From NCBI GenBank assembly GCA_003255025.1, contig QANY01013732.1, forward strand, positions 1 to 64,000: a DNA stretch of 64,000 nt. The letters are read 5' to 3'. This DNA comes from Datisca glomerata. Lineage: Eukaryota > Streptophyta > Magnoliopsida > Cucurbitales > Datiscaceae. A program made the translations under genes and the position numbers. This document shows positions 1 through 11,006 of this stretch, one piece after another (position 1 is the stretch's first letter; every line of letters begins with the position of its first letter). The notes below the pieces were generated by a model. That model saw nothing but the letters and a program-made list of their open reading frames with translations, was not told where the DNA came from and did not search any database.

Positions 1-1261
1 TTTAAAACTAGTTTATTTCAATAATAACTTTCAGAAAACATCACTGAACCATAAAACCCCCTAATTCTGATGGAAAGAAAGAAAAAAACAGAAAAGAGAA
101 AAAAAAAGATTTTTTCTTACGTTATTTGGAGTAACTAGTCAACAAACACGCACACGTGTGATTGAACTGATTATATATTAACTTTAATTATTACTTATAA
201 CCATGTGGTGCTTATATGAATTAAATAGAAATGTGTGTAACACAATATTATTTATTTTTAATTTACGTGAATAAAATCAGTATAATATTATAGTGTTATT
301 ATTTTTATTTATTGATATATTATTCAATCAAGTTGGACAATATCATGTATATTTATGAGAAAAATTAAGAGCGTATAGTACAAATATGCTCTCAAAAATA
401 AAAAGAAAAGGTGTTGTTATCAGAATTAAAATTTTTATTTCATGTTTTCTTCTACATTTTTTTGTACCAATATATTTATGCAATTGTATGTTTGTTGTGT
501 CCACCATAACAATATCTATTTCTCTATTTAAAAGAGTTGTATTGTTTCATTGTTAAAAAATGACATTATTTCACTTGAAAAAAGGTATTGTTTCAAACCA
601 AAAATTGTATTGATTAGGCTGTTCGGGTGGACCAAATAGTCATAGCTTGTGGCACTTGATAAAAAATAATAGTTATAACGAATGAAAATGTGACAAGTAT
701 ACTTTTAGAGGTTATTTTAGTATTAGTAGAAAAATATGTGGACATAATTATCCAAAAAATTTCTCCATTGCTTATCCATTTTAACATATTATAGATACAT
801 CATTTGGGAAATACATTTTAAATATATATATATATATATATATTGACATACATTATCTTTGTTTTGTTTCTTCCCAATGTCATATCAAATCAAACAAAAA
901 TGCAATTAATGTTTTTCCAATAAACCCACATTTTTATTTTCTTCATTTTTGTTTCTTTCGTCTTCGAGAGACTCGTTTTTCTTCTTCTTCTTCTTCAAGA
1001 GGACCCAGTTTTATTCTTCTACTCTTGAAAGCATTCTTTGTTTTATATAAAATTCAATTTCGTACCTAAAGATTTCAATTTTTCTAGGGGGATCACCTTG
1101 AAGTTATTGCTAGAAAATAATTGTTATTCATGTATTTGTGAGTTCTAGGAATTTAGATATGTTTTTAGTTATATATTTGTTGTGTGAATGGTAGCTAAGT
1201 AATCTCATACTTTTAATTATTTATTTTGTTGCATGGATTTATGTTATGTGAGCAATCGAAT
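1..1261. other. AT-rich intergenic DNA, no gene seen
   Basis: No coding region is supported here on either strand. The stretch is strongly AT-rich, with a short (TA)n run at about 820-842 and a (TTC)n run at about 981-996. The latter lies in a pyrimidine-rich stretch that could be an old leader sequence, but no reading frame follows it. Confidence 0.6.
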
Positions 1262-1622
1262 GATAAGATGACTAATCAAAGGGTTCAAATAATTAATTAT
1301 GACTACTTGAACCACTCAAGTAGCCATTTTGGTCTTGACAGTAAGTAATCTAGTGAATAAGTGATTACTTGAAGAGTTTAAGTAGTTGTTTATGACTACT
1401 TGAACCCCTCAAGTAGTCATTTTGATTCTGATAGTAAGCAATTTAGTGATTAGATGCCTACTTGAAGGGTTCAAGAGATTGTTTATGACTACTTGAACCT
1501 ATCACTTTGATTCTAGCAGTAAACAAGTTAGTTATCAAGTGGCCAGTTAAAGAGTTTAAGTAATTGTTTATGACTATTTGAACCCCTCAAATAATTATTT
1601 TAGTTCTGTCAGTAAGCAATCC
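1262..1622. repeat. palindromic minisatellite, about 93-bp unit, four copies
   Basis: Four diverged copies of a unit begin with tatgactacttgaac at about 1298, 1391, 1484 and 1569 (spacing 93, 93, 85). Each unit contains inverted arms of the form ctacttgaa-ccc-ctcaagtag, so each copy can fold as a small hairpin. A second cluster of the same motif lies at 2340-2530, on the far side of a zinc-finger remnant. Confidence 0.8.
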
Positions 1623-1808
1623 GGTCAAGAAAAAAAAATGATGTCAAGATCTGAAGTAGAATATTGTGCTTGGAAGTAGAATAATGCGGATAGATTTGTG
1701 GAATTTGAATATTGCTTGCACTAAGTACGCAACAAGTTTACACATACAAATATCCATCATTACATACCGATTAATACTACAATTGATCCTCCTCCACTAA
1801 CAGTAGCC

Positions 1809-2085
1809 TCAATTACAAAGACAAAACATAGAATGCAAACATGAAAAAAAATTCAATGTGCCCGTCAAACACTCCAATGTTTGAAGCCTTATATCTATGC
1901 GCTGAAGCTCGTCTTTAAGTTCTTTTAAATCCTTGTTCTCGCTACTAGATTCATTCAATTCATCAAGAGGGTTGCACCATCCAAAATACTCATATTTGTT
2001 CTCTAAGCAACAATAATATAGCCTACTTGTTATTTCGATTTGACTATGATATTTTCATAGCAGTCTTTCTTCTGCAAGCACATAT
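1809..2085 (-). pseudogene. GRF-type zinc-finger protein remnant
   Basis: Read on the minus strand, this stretch resembles plant GRF zinc-finger proteins. A short C-x-C segment (CACRRKTAMK, near 2082) is followed, after a frame change and a stop near 2040, by a piece with YYCC and an aromatic/W motif (YFGWCNP). Then comes an acidic, Lys- and Glu-rich helical tail and a hydrophobic end before a TGA at 1809-1811. In intact family members the GRF finger binds nucleic acid, and similar small ORFs are common in plant repeats. The frame break and lost spacing show it is not functional. It sits between two clusters of one minisatellite. The call rests on motif spacing only and is tentative. Confidence 0.4.
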
Positions 2086-2339
2086 TTTGTTAACAAATCT
2101 TAATCCTCTATAGGGAATTAGAACTTGAAATATTGTACCTACACATGTTTATAATATAAAAAATAGTTTTAAACCAAGAACTGACTCATCAAACGCTTGA
2201 AGAGTCATTTTATCAAACACCAGCTCGGCATTATGACTTCGCAAATAATCTGAAGAGTCAGTGGAATTTTTCTTATTTGATTATACCAGTAAACAAACCA
2301 ATATTTTTTTTAATTTTTCCAGTATGTAAATTGTATGTA
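2086..2339. other. AT-rich spacer
   Basis: No gene is visible. The piece aaacgcttgaagagtcat near 2190 is a weak relative of the flanking minisatellite motif, suggesting the repeat array once extended further. Confidence 0.4.
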
Positions 2340-2530
2340 TTTTTATGATAATTTGAACCCTTCAAGTCATTATTAATAACTGCTCAAACCCTTCAAGTAG
2401 TTATTTTTATTCTACTAGTAAGTTATTGTTTAGGACCACTTGAACCCCTCAAGTAGTTGTATAAAACTACTTGAACCCATCAAGTAGTTATTTTTATTCT
2501 GCAAGTAAGCAACCAGGTAACTACTTGAGC
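2340..2530. repeat. second cluster of palindromic minisatellite
   Basis: At least four more copies of the cttgaaccc-ctcaagtag hairpin motif are present, joined by the same spacer wording (tttttattctgcaagtaagca). These are clearly the same family as 1262-1622, so the two clusters are probably one array split by an insertion. Confidence 0.75.
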
Positions 2531-2960
2531 GCTTTTCTGCGTAAAAAAAGGAGAAGAATGAGTACTTGAGTGTGTCTTGTTGAAGAAGAAGAAGAAAGTG
2601 TGCGTCCCACTAAAGAAAAAAAAAAGAGAATGGGTCACCATCTTATTGAAGAATCAGTCTCACTAAAAAAGAAGAAAACTGAATTTCCACTCAGGAAGCT
2701 TCATTGAAGAAGAAGAAGAGAAAAGTCACCTAAAGAAGAAGTGAAAATAGAGAAGAAGCAAAATGAAGAGGAAGCAAAAAAATGGAGAAGATGAACATAC
2801 GAGAAGCAAAAAAATGAGAAGATGTTACCTGTCAAATTTGTTTGATTTAATAAGTGCATCATGAAGGGAAACCAAATAGAGAGATGATTAAGTATCTTTG
2901 ATTTCGTCAGCCATGGATATATATTTCTTAGTTTTGAGAAAGGTGTGTATATTTCCAAAT
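2531..2960. other. purine-rich (GAA) stretch next to the transposon nest
   Basis: About 2575-2800 is a GAA/AAG-rich run on the plus strand with no convincing ORF (the 85-residue frame on the other strand is its low-complexity complement). 2801-2960 is ordinary AT-rich DNA and is the left target flank of the outer retrotransposon. Confidence 0.55.
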
Positions 2961-2965
2961 GAAAC
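2961..2965. repeat. left target-site duplication (gaaac) of outer Ty3 element
   Basis: The five bases directly before the outer LTR are repeated exactly at 51534-51538 directly after the other LTR. Five-base duplications are normal for plant LTR-retrotransposon integration. Confidence 0.75.
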
Positions 2966-3446
2966 TCTAAAGGTTTCTTCCTCCATGTTAGTGAAAGTTA
3001 CGATGATAATGATTAGAGAAGATAGAAGAGTAAATGCTCTGTGTAAAATTTTTCTTGAATTCAATTAAATTGACTAGAATGGATTGTCATTTATTACATG
3101 AGTTTGTATTTATAGTCCATTTTTAGGATATTAACAAATTAATAAAAATGGGGGAGAGGGNGGAGGGGGGGAATGACCACACTCTCTCTATATTTTCAGT
3201 AGTGGCATCATGTTCCTAGGATTATCCCCATACTTGTAGGATATTTCCTAAACGTGGCCCCCATGCCTGGCTTGCTTTTCTCAGTTACTATGTTGACTAT
3301 AATTGTTGATTAAATTATGATCGCCCGATCTCTTCGTGCGGTTCTGATCTCCCCCTTCTCATTTTTCCACGACAGAGATCTTCTCACTTCTTCTTGATCA
3401 GTTCTCTTCCATCCACGTGGCATGGTGAATTGATTAAGCCTTTTGC
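2966..3446 (-). repeat. 3' LTR of outer Tat-type element
   Basis: This copy aligns with 51066-51533, both starting near ctccatgtta-ta/tg-aaagttacgatgataa and running to the cacgtgg G-box and 26 more bases. The terminal TG on the plus strand has decayed to TC (2966-2967), and the other end (expected CA) reads gc at 3445-3446. A TATAAATA box in sense orientation (minus) lies at 3107-3114. One undetermined base (n) is at 3161 in a G run, so the sequence quality is poor there. Confidence 0.8.
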
Positions 3447-3941
3447 CTTTTCGCCGCTTTATTGAAACTTGCAAGTATTAATAACACACAAAAAGAATAT
3501 TATGAAACAAAGAAAATGTGTACCGTTGTCGCCTCGTTTTCCACTATCACTAACACACTTCTCAGAAATGCACTTCGTCATCCACTTTTGTCATTTCACC
3601 TTCTCATTCTCAGTTATTCGTGTATAGGGCACGAGTTTTAAGCTCTTCAGGACATGCCTCTTTTCCTTTTTCCAGTCATCATCTTCCTATTTACCCGTTA
3701 CAAATGACAGTTGGTGTCTTTCATTCTGTTTATTGTCATTAAATGCTTGTTACACACCTTTCCATTCACATCTTCCATTACATTTCTTTTTCGCGTCCGT
3801 AGCGTACAAGAAGCCTTCATCTTCCTCGTTCTTTCTTTACTTTTACCTTGCCAATGTAAGTTTTCTCTTTCCCCTTCATTCTTACTCTCTTTTTCTTTTC
3901 TACAATTTTCCTTTCTTCTAGTGGGTTTTTTTTCATTAGCC
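3447..3941 (+). other. leader region upstream of the antisense ORF
   Basis: Pyrimidine-rich DNA on the plus strand between the 3' LTR and the antisense ORF start codon. On the minus strand the first bases next to the LTR are purine-rich (aaagcggcgaaaag), the place where the polypurine tract should be. ORFs of 90-93 residues here are Ser/Phe/Lys-rich low-complexity frames on both strands and I do not accept them as genes. If the antisense ORF was ever expressed, its promoter and 5' UTR would lie here. Confidence 0.45.
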
Positions 3942-4474
3942 ATGGAAGATGAGAGAGCGTTTAAGGTCATTGTTTCCCTATTTAGGAACTAAGATGAGTT
4001 CAACTGATTTACGGACTGTCACCGAGATGCATTCTCTTTGGATATCATCTGCGACCTTTGGGGACGGGATACCTAAATCTTCTAATCGTTGTCCTTCATA
4101 GTAGATTACTCTAGCTCGCATTGACATGGCTTTAAGGCTGAAACTCCAATTTCCCCTTTCTTCCAGGAATTTTTCAGTTCCATCTTCCTCACCCATTTCC
4201 TAGTATACCCCTAGTACATACAGGGTTCTTTTAAGAATAAAAGTTTTGAACAGTAGGCACAACCTCAATATAGGCATAGATGAACTATGTGTTGTGTACA
4301 TCATCAAGAAACGTGCCAGTTCTTATTATTTGGCTCCCCCTGATGAAAGTAGGGGAGCTATGATTATGGATCTCCTGAGATGGGATAAAGGATGGGAGAA
4401 CGGGACCCTCCTAGGCGGCGAGAGCTGAGGTTGTGATGGCCTTTGGATTGTCCCTAGGACATGGGGATCTTTTA
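3942..4474 (+). pseudogene. antisense ORF of outer Tat element, exon 1 (broken)
   Basis: Starts at the ATG in gccatggaagatgagag and runs in the direction opposite to pol. Several in-frame stops and at least one frame change occur (the start and the 4246-4474 part are in different frames). The 4246-4428 part holds the most recognisable stretch (YYLAPPDE and RWDKGW), resembling the conserved middle of gag-like antisense-ORF proteins of plant Tat elements. Their function is unknown. The exon ends at 4474 with a near-perfect donor (ttta/gtaagt), leaving one base of a codon. Exon 2, with a matching two-base remainder, is at 44616. Certain: strand, position and decay. Inferred: family and splicing. 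Confidence 0.55.
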
Positions 4475-4620
4475 GTAAGTATTCTAGCTATTCAAGTAGA
4501 AAATAGAGATTTTTAGGCAATTAGCATTATTATAGTACCTAATTAGATTTTTATTAAGCTTCTGAAAACATTAGATTTTTTGTCAAGTTTGGTTAGATTT
4601 CCAATTTTTTTAATTTATAT
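4475..4620 (+). other. left part of antisense-ORF intron
   Basis: AT-rich DNA between the donor at 4475 and the first nested insertion. The other end of the intron is at about 44346-44615. Confidence 0.45.
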
Positions 4621-4625
4621 ACCAT

Positions 4626-4889
4626 TGAAAGAGTTTTTGAACCTTTGTATTGCTTCCGTACTAGTGTTTACTGTCTAAGATTTCATTACAATTAAAGGGC
4701 TCAAGCCTTTGTATTTATACAGAAGTAAAGATAGAGTAAAAGCAAGAAATAATTTGAAGTAACTGCTTAGCTATTTGTGGTCTTTGAGCTAAGATTGCTG
4801 TTAGAATATACTGACTTCTCTAACTTCCCTTAACTGTTACTAACATTGTTAGTAGTGATTTATAAGTTGGTTACTCTTCTTCCTTCATC
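4626..4889 (-). repeat. 3' LTR of copia element 1
   Basis: Starts tgaaagagttttt and ends near tccttcatcc, matching 9429-9717. It keeps a TATAAATA box (minus strand, 4712-4719), which the other LTR has lost. Confidence 0.8.
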
Positions 4890-4912
4890 CTTCTCTTTTA
4901 CATTTCCCCATC
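4890..4912 (-). promoter_or_regulatory. polypurine tract of copia element 1
   Basis: Directly next to the 3' LTR the minus strand reads ggggaaatgtaaaagagaag, the expected place and composition for the plus-strand DNA primer. Confidence 0.65.
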
Positions 4913-7900
4913 AAGTGAAAGAGAGAGAGCTCAACTTTCAACTTAGACTTTAGGTATAAGAAACTTGGAGTAGACACTGCCTTAGTATGAACATCAACAA
5001 TCTGATCACAGGATGGAACAAATTTGATATGTAATGCTCTTTTTAGTAATTTGTCTCTAAGGAAGTGGATGTCCAGCTTAATGTGTTTTGTTCTAACATG
5101 TTGGACATGATTGGATGCTAGAGAAAAATCACTCACATTTTCGCACCACATTATAGGAGGCTGAGATGGATGCAAGTGTATCTCACTGCTAGGCCTTGAT
5201 ACCAGCTAATTCCTACTGTTGCATTAGCCATGGCCTGTATTCACTTTTAATACTGAACCTGACAACTACATTCTACTATTTTGTATTCTATGATAGTAGA
5301 ATATCTCCAAGATAGATTAGACATACAGTAGTGGGCCTTCTATCATGGACATTCCTAGCCTAGTCAGCATCTGAATAAGGTTGAAAAGTGAAATAGTCAA
5401 ATTTCCTTAGTGTAAGCCCTTTTTTATAGTGCTATTGAGATACCTCAATACCATTTTGTAACACTACCAGTGAACCATTGTAGGACTATGCAAAAGTTGA
5501 CTCAATTTATTGACAATAAAGCTTATGTCTGGTCTAATAATGGACAAATACTTCAGGGCCCCGATTGTACTAATGAAAAGAGTAATATCCTTCATAGGCT
5601 CACCTCAATTTATTGAAAAACAAACAGAAGAGCTAGCAGGTGAGGCATAAGGTTTAGCTCCTTCCATTTGTGTCTTTTTCAGAAGATTTGTGATGTATTT
5701 GGACTGTGTTAGGTGAATGACATTATGTTGTCTAGACACTTTCATACCTAAGAAGTAGTCCAAAGATCCAAGGTCCTTTCATGCGAATGAGTTGTTCAAG
5801 TTTTATACGACCCTCTGTATCAGCTTCATGTTGTTTCCAGTAATAAGTATGTCATCTACATACACTAGAAAGAACATTATATCTGAATTACAATGATACA
5901 AAAATATATCAGACTTGGTATGAATACCCAACTCAAAAGTACATATTTTAGCTTCTCATACCAGGCTTTTGGGGATTGCTTTAGCCCATATAAGGCTTTT
6001 CTCAGCTTTCAAACATGACCAGGCTTAGAATAGTCTATGAACCCCGTAGTTGCACCGTAAAAACAATTTCAGTGAGCATACCATTTAGAATGGCATTGTT
6101 GACATCAATTTTCCTTATATCCCAGTCAAAATGTATTGCAATGTGTAAAATATCCTAACAATTGTAAGTTTTACAATTGGACTAAAGGTATCAGTGAACT
6201 CTATCCCTGGTGTTTGGTGGAACGCCTTTACCACCAACCTTTCCTTATGCTTTTGGATGCTCCCATCAAGATGCAGTTTCAACCTAAACACCCACTTGTT
6301 ACTTACAACATTCATACAAGCTAATGGAGGCACTATCCCAAGTATGGTTTTTCACAAGGGCCAAAAACTCCTCATCCATAGCCTGTCGTCAGTTAGGATC
6401 AATTAATGCTTGCTTTACTGATATTGGTTCAGATGGAAGACAAGTTGTGGAAATGGAATGTTTTTAGTGGTAGGATTTTGGTTTGATTATTCCACTTTAA
6501 GATTCAGAAGGCATAGAGCGAAGTGAGGTGCTTTTAGGTTGAGATTGGTTGTTTTATGCAGGTAGAAGTGGTAAAGGAGGTAATTCAATAGTAAGTTGGT
6601 GTGATATAGATGGGAAGTAAGGTGAGTTATAAGTATATGATAGAACAACATGATTATCAATAGTAGTAATTAAAATTATTGTGTACCACTGACTTGCAGA
6701 AGGTGTACCACTGACTTGATCCTAGTGAAGAGTTGGATTGTAAGGTAGGTTTAGAGATGAAAAGATAGTACTAACAATTTGAGGCATATTTGACATATTT
6801 ATAGACTGACTTTTTTTTTTGAAGTGTCAAAGAAGGACATATAAGGAAACAAGCACTCATCAAAGATAACATTTCTGTAGATATAAAGTCTGCCAGAAGG
6901 ATGCAAGAATTTATATCGTTTGTGAATGGAAGAATATCCAAAAAATATACACAAATCAGAATGAAAGTTAACTTTATGCTTACTATATGGCCTTGGATAA
7001 GGAGGCTTTAAATAAGGAAAACAAGGACATCTAAAGGGTTTTAAGAAAGAATAATCTTGTGGTGTATGGTAAATCTTTTCAAAATGAGTTAGGTTGTCAA
7101 TAGTGATAGAGGCCAGTCTTTTTATGAGGTAGGCTAAAGTTTGGACAGCTTCCCATCAAAATTTCAATGGCATTTGTACTTGAGCAAGTGGGTTAAAGCT
7201 GTTTCAATTATGTGTTTATGTTCTCTCTCTATTTTCCCATTCTGTTGGTGGGAATAAGGGCCAGGATGTCTAAATATGAGTCCATTAAACTGTAGAACAG
7301 TTACAATGGGTCTGAATTCACCCCCAATTAGATTCGACACATTTTATTTGAGTTTCAAGTTATTTTTCAACCATTTTGTGGAATATCAGGAAGGTTTGCA
7401 GGGATTCATATTTTGTTTTTAAAGTATATATCCGAGGGATTTTGCTAAAGTCATCCAAGAAGCATTGTGATATCTATACATATTACTTGACACTATTGGG
7501 GAGGGTCCCCATAAATCAGTATGTACAAGCTCAAGAGGCTTACTAGTAAATTATGTTTTCCTCTTTTACAGGCTATGCAAAAATCTGGATTAGTTACTAA
7601 AGGTGAGATTTTTAAGATTTTACTAATGATTTTAATTTTTGGATGTCCTAGCCTTTTGTGCCATAGGTTGGCATTATTGATATTATTAGTTAGAAAAGTA
7701 GTGACTTCCAGTCCTTCATTGTGACTTGTTTTAGAATTTCTAGAATCAATGCATAGAGAAGAAGTAGAATTCAGAGAAAAAGATGCACTTTTATTGATCA
7801 AAGTATATGGTTTTTCAGTTACATTGGAGTTGTTATAAAGTCTCTCACTATTTGTGCTTATATAAGAACTTAATGCACACAATTCGCTAGTTAACATCCT

Positions 7901-7924
7901 TGGGAGGTTTACAACTAATATCAA
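4913..7924 (-). pseudogene. copia element 1 pol remnant (integrase, RT, RNase H)
   Basis: Domains run from high to low coordinate. A GAG-pre-integrase segment with the LWHKRLGHP and C-x2-C zinc motif is at about 7580-7780. Integrase scraps include HPGPYSHQQNG near 7250 (His-Pro, Tyr, Gln-Gln-Asn-Gly). An RT fragment starts NKWVFRLK near 6310, and its catalytic YVDDI is near 5840-5870. The RNase H end has the RTKHIKLDIHF motif at about 5090. Intact proteins would integrate and reverse-transcribe the element in cytoplasmic particles. Numerous stops and frame changes separate the blocks, and none is translatable as a whole. The open 143-residue and 96-residue stretches are leftovers. Confidence 0.8.
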
Positions 7925-8299
7925 ACTTAAAGTACATCAGAAGGTAGGTTTCTATTCTTTTTTTACTTAACTAAAGACTTATCAATAGAAGGAACAACAG
8001 TGAGAACAAATTGAATACACAATGAACGCCTTTGGTTTGTCCACTCCAAGAAATGTCAAGAGGTACAACCCATCTTTAAGTACCCCTTGTAGTAGAATTG
8101 TCTCATTTTTCTTGTCCTTCACAAAACATTTATCATAATGAAACTCATTAAATATGTTGTTATCCTGTGTAATCTTAGATATACTTATCAGGTTCTTCTT
8201 TATTTTGGGAACTCTAAGTAGACAATGAAGTTTCAGAGGATAAGTGTTTGATGGTAAAGATGCACAACCAACATTAATAGCATATGTTCCTTACCATTT

Positions 8300-8410
8300 G
8301 CCACTGTAAGAGTCTACATACCTCTATATTTTTTACCAAGTTTAGGTTTGACTGGTCTAAAGTCACATGATTAGTTGAAGCAGAGTCTGCATACCAAATA
8401 AGATGAGGAA
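8300..8410 (-). pseudogene. copia element 1 protease remnant
   Basis: The minus strand reads a W-x-x-D-S-A-S-x-N-H-V-T motif (WYADSASTNHVT), which is the aspartic-protease active-site region of copia elements (usually DSGAxxH). The Gly after D-S is changed, so the active site is damaged. Confidence 0.6.
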
Positions 8411-8519
8411 TACCCTCAAATGATGTAAAGAATTCTGATGGAGAAGCTTGAAAATTCCCCCTGAGTTGGATTGGCCCCCATTAGCATAGCCTGCACTTCC
8501 CGAGTGACCTGAGTTGCTT

Positions 8520-9397
8520 TTCTAATATCTATAAAAGTAAATGGTTGCTGAGTGACCTAGTTTACTACATACTTGACATATTATCTTGTCATTTCTACCA
8601 TTATATCTATCTCCTCCTCTTTTATTATGAAACTGACCTCCTATTCCTAGTTGCCAATGATTTTGTGAAGTCTTTTCATTGAATCGTATCATGAACCTTT
8701 GCTGTGAGCTCTTCTTGTTATAGTTACTCATGACCATATTTGTATTTAACTTCATGCTTAGATCTCTTTCTGTAGTCATTCTCTCAATCAAACTTTCATG
8801 AAACATTAGTACGGATGAACCTCTTCAACTGACAATTCTTCACCTCTTGATGTCACATTGACTACTACAAGATCGAATTCTGAACCTAGTCCATATAGAA
8901 CTTACATTACCAAGTCTTGATCATTTACTAGTTATCATAATATTTTGTAATTGAAATATCATCTTTTGTATAATTCTGAATTTCATTTTTGAGTTGCATT
9001 AATTCTGCCCTTGATTGACCGGTAAAATATCTCTTCAGAGGTCTCCAAACTTCATGTGCATTGTTATATTGTGTGACAGTGTCAAGAATGCTCTCACTCA
9101 TTGATCATCTGAGCCAACTCAGCAAGAGTTTGTCTTTTTTTATATAAGAAAGATATTCTAGATTAGCTTGGCCTAATTTAGTGTTTCTTGCTGTTTAGTT
9201 GAAATGTCAACCACTACATCATCTAATCCAAGGCCTATCAAGGCTGGATGAACTTATGATTTCCACAAGCTGTAGTTGTTTCTCTCGAGCCTCACAATCA
9301 GTGAGCTACTTAGTGTGTTTGAGAACACATTGCATAGACCGGAGGTTCTACTGCTACCTCTATTGCTTTTGTCACCTTTGTTTGTAGTATCTGCCAT
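8520..9397 (-). pseudogene. copia element 1 gag remnant
   Basis: The ATG at 9395-9397 opens a MADTTN start typical of copia gag, 20 bases downstream of the PBS. The RLERNNYSLWKS motif of the gag N-terminal region follows, then an in-frame TAA where related proteins have Gln (CAA to TAA). Further on, a zinc-knuckle-like CQVCSKLGHS (near 8560) lacks its last Cys, which is Tyr. Gag would form the capsid and package RNA through that knuckle. This copy cannot. Confidence 0.7.
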
Positions 9398-9415
9398 GGA
9401 TGTTTGTCACTAGGT

Positions 9416-9428
9416 GGCTCTGATATCA
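9416..9428 (-). promoter_or_regulatory. primer-binding site of copia element 1
   Basis: The minus strand reads tgatatcagagcc directly after the 5' LTR. This is the usual tggtatcagagcc initiator-Met tRNA primer site with one change. Confidence 0.75.
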
Positions 9429-9717
9429 TGAAAGAGTTCTTGGAGACTTTCTTGAAACCTTTGGATTGCTTCTGTAATAGTGTTTATTGTCTAAGCTTTC
9501 ACTACAATTAAATGGCTAAAGCCTTTTTATATTTCTACTGAAGTAAAGAGAGAGTAAAAGCAAGAAAGAATCTAAAGTAACTGTTCAGCCACTTGTGGTC
9601 TTCAAGCTAACCTTGCTTTTAGAATATACCGACTTATCTACCTTCCCTTGACTGTTACTAACGAAGTTAGCATTGATTAAGTTGGTGCTCCTTTAGGACC
9701 ATAAATACCCTTCATCA
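9429..9717 (-). repeat. 5' LTR of copia element 1
   Basis: Begins tgaaagagttcttgg on the plus strand and ends ttcatca. It aligns with 4626-4889 over its length with many substitutions and an extra 15-20 bases near its end. The promoter TATA box kept in the other LTR is altered here. Confidence 0.8.
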
Positions 9718-11006
9718 TATATATGAAATCATTAATAGGCAACTAAAATAAATAAGGAATTTACATCCCATAAATTATAAATTAAAATGTCATATCTCCT
9801 AATTAATCTCCTAATGAATGTAATTCGATTTACTAGCAACATTACGATTTTCAAAAAACCTCTATCAAATCAATCAAAATATTTCTCAATCTTATTCTGA
9901 ATCTCAACAATTATACTCACACACGCACGCACGCGCATGCGCACGCACACACGCATACACACACGCGCACACACAGACACTCTCAAAATTGATGCACTAC
10001 TAAAAAGGTACAAAATAATAAATGAGTATGTACAAAATAATAAATGATGAAAATTTTGTTATTTAGGTGCATATTTATATGACCAATGAATGAATTGGAT
10101 TTGATTTACATCCAACATGTTTTTACATATCATTATATTGTCCATTAAAATATGTATTAACATAAATAATTCATATATCATACATAAAAATATTATTTGC
10201 AATAAAAAAAATTCAAATATTATCGGAGAGAATACATGTCTAATTAATATGTATCGTATAGGAAGTGAAAGAATCAAGGATGTTGGTAAATACATGAAGA
10301 ATAAAAAAATGGTCGAATCAGGTAAAAACAAACAATCCAGCTATATGTAAATGTAAATAGTTCATTATAAATAATTAACATGTCTTAGTTTCAAGTATCA
10401 ACGTATATTTACACTAATTGTAATTTTTTTAAATGCATAATTTTTATTTATGTATATGTATTGACAGGAATAGAAGGTCTTTATGTATGATATACGAATT
10501 ATTTATTGAAAATAATGTTTTTATGCATGATATACAAATTATGTAATGTTAATTATATTTTTGAATAAAGTAATTACATTTATTAAATGGATAAGAAGAT
10601 GATGTCAATGAGTAATTACATTAATTTTGGTGTCAATGAGTAGTTACATTAATTATATTTTTTGAATGAAGTAAATATTATATTAACATGAACAAATGTT
10701 ATTATATAATAACATGATATTCTTAGTGTCATTGTCTAGTAACATTCAAATAGTGAACATTTTCATGATTAGAAAATCAAAGAAATCTCACATTTAATTA
10801 AATGGATAGGAAGATGATGGTTACCTATAATACAGGGGGAAGTAACTCTCAATTAGAAAACTTGTTTAGAAAGAACAACATTATACATTTAAATCACAAT
10901 TCAAAAAACTAGATATGAATATAAAAACTACCTTAAATGATCGGAACAATAGGACAATTAATACATTAATAATTCACACCATAGGCAATGTTATTATCTC
11001 TCAGGC
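9718..11006. other. AT-rich DNA with (CA/CG)n run, no gene
   Basis: About 9919-9980 is an alternating purine-pyrimidine run (cacacgcacgcacgcgcatgcgcacgc), a candidate left-handed-DNA tract. Between about 10578 and 10820 the phrase taaatggata(a/g)gaagatgatg occurs twice, 220 bases apart, and a smaller repeat (caatgagtaattacattaat) lies between. ORFs of 77-90 residues are AT-rich chance frames. The origin of the region inside the nest is unknown. Confidence 0.45.

Larger units (their letters stand above)
4626..9717 (-). mobile_element. degenerate Ty1/copia element 1
   Basis: Two similar LTRs of about 265-290 bp bracket remnants, on the minus strand, of gag, protease, GAG-pre-integrase, integrase, RT and RNase H in copia order. 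A PBS of the initiator-Met type sits against the right (5') LTR, and a purine tract sits against the left (3') LTR. No long ORF survives. It is inserted in the intron of the outer element's antisense ORF. The sequence tatat occurs at 4616-4620 and 9718-9722 and may be the target-site duplication, but on the left it is separated from the LTR by five bases. Confidence 0.85.

Noticed and set aside
3698..3992. Overlapping 90- to 93-residue ORFs on both strands
   Set aside because: Low-complexity pyrimidine/purine-rich DNA gives open frames on both strands. No family motif is present, and the region is the leader of the antisense ORF.
9919..9980. Telomere-like or regulatory CA repeat
   Set aside because: It is a plain (CA/CG)n microsatellite. 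No telomeric unit (ttaggg or tttaggg) is present.
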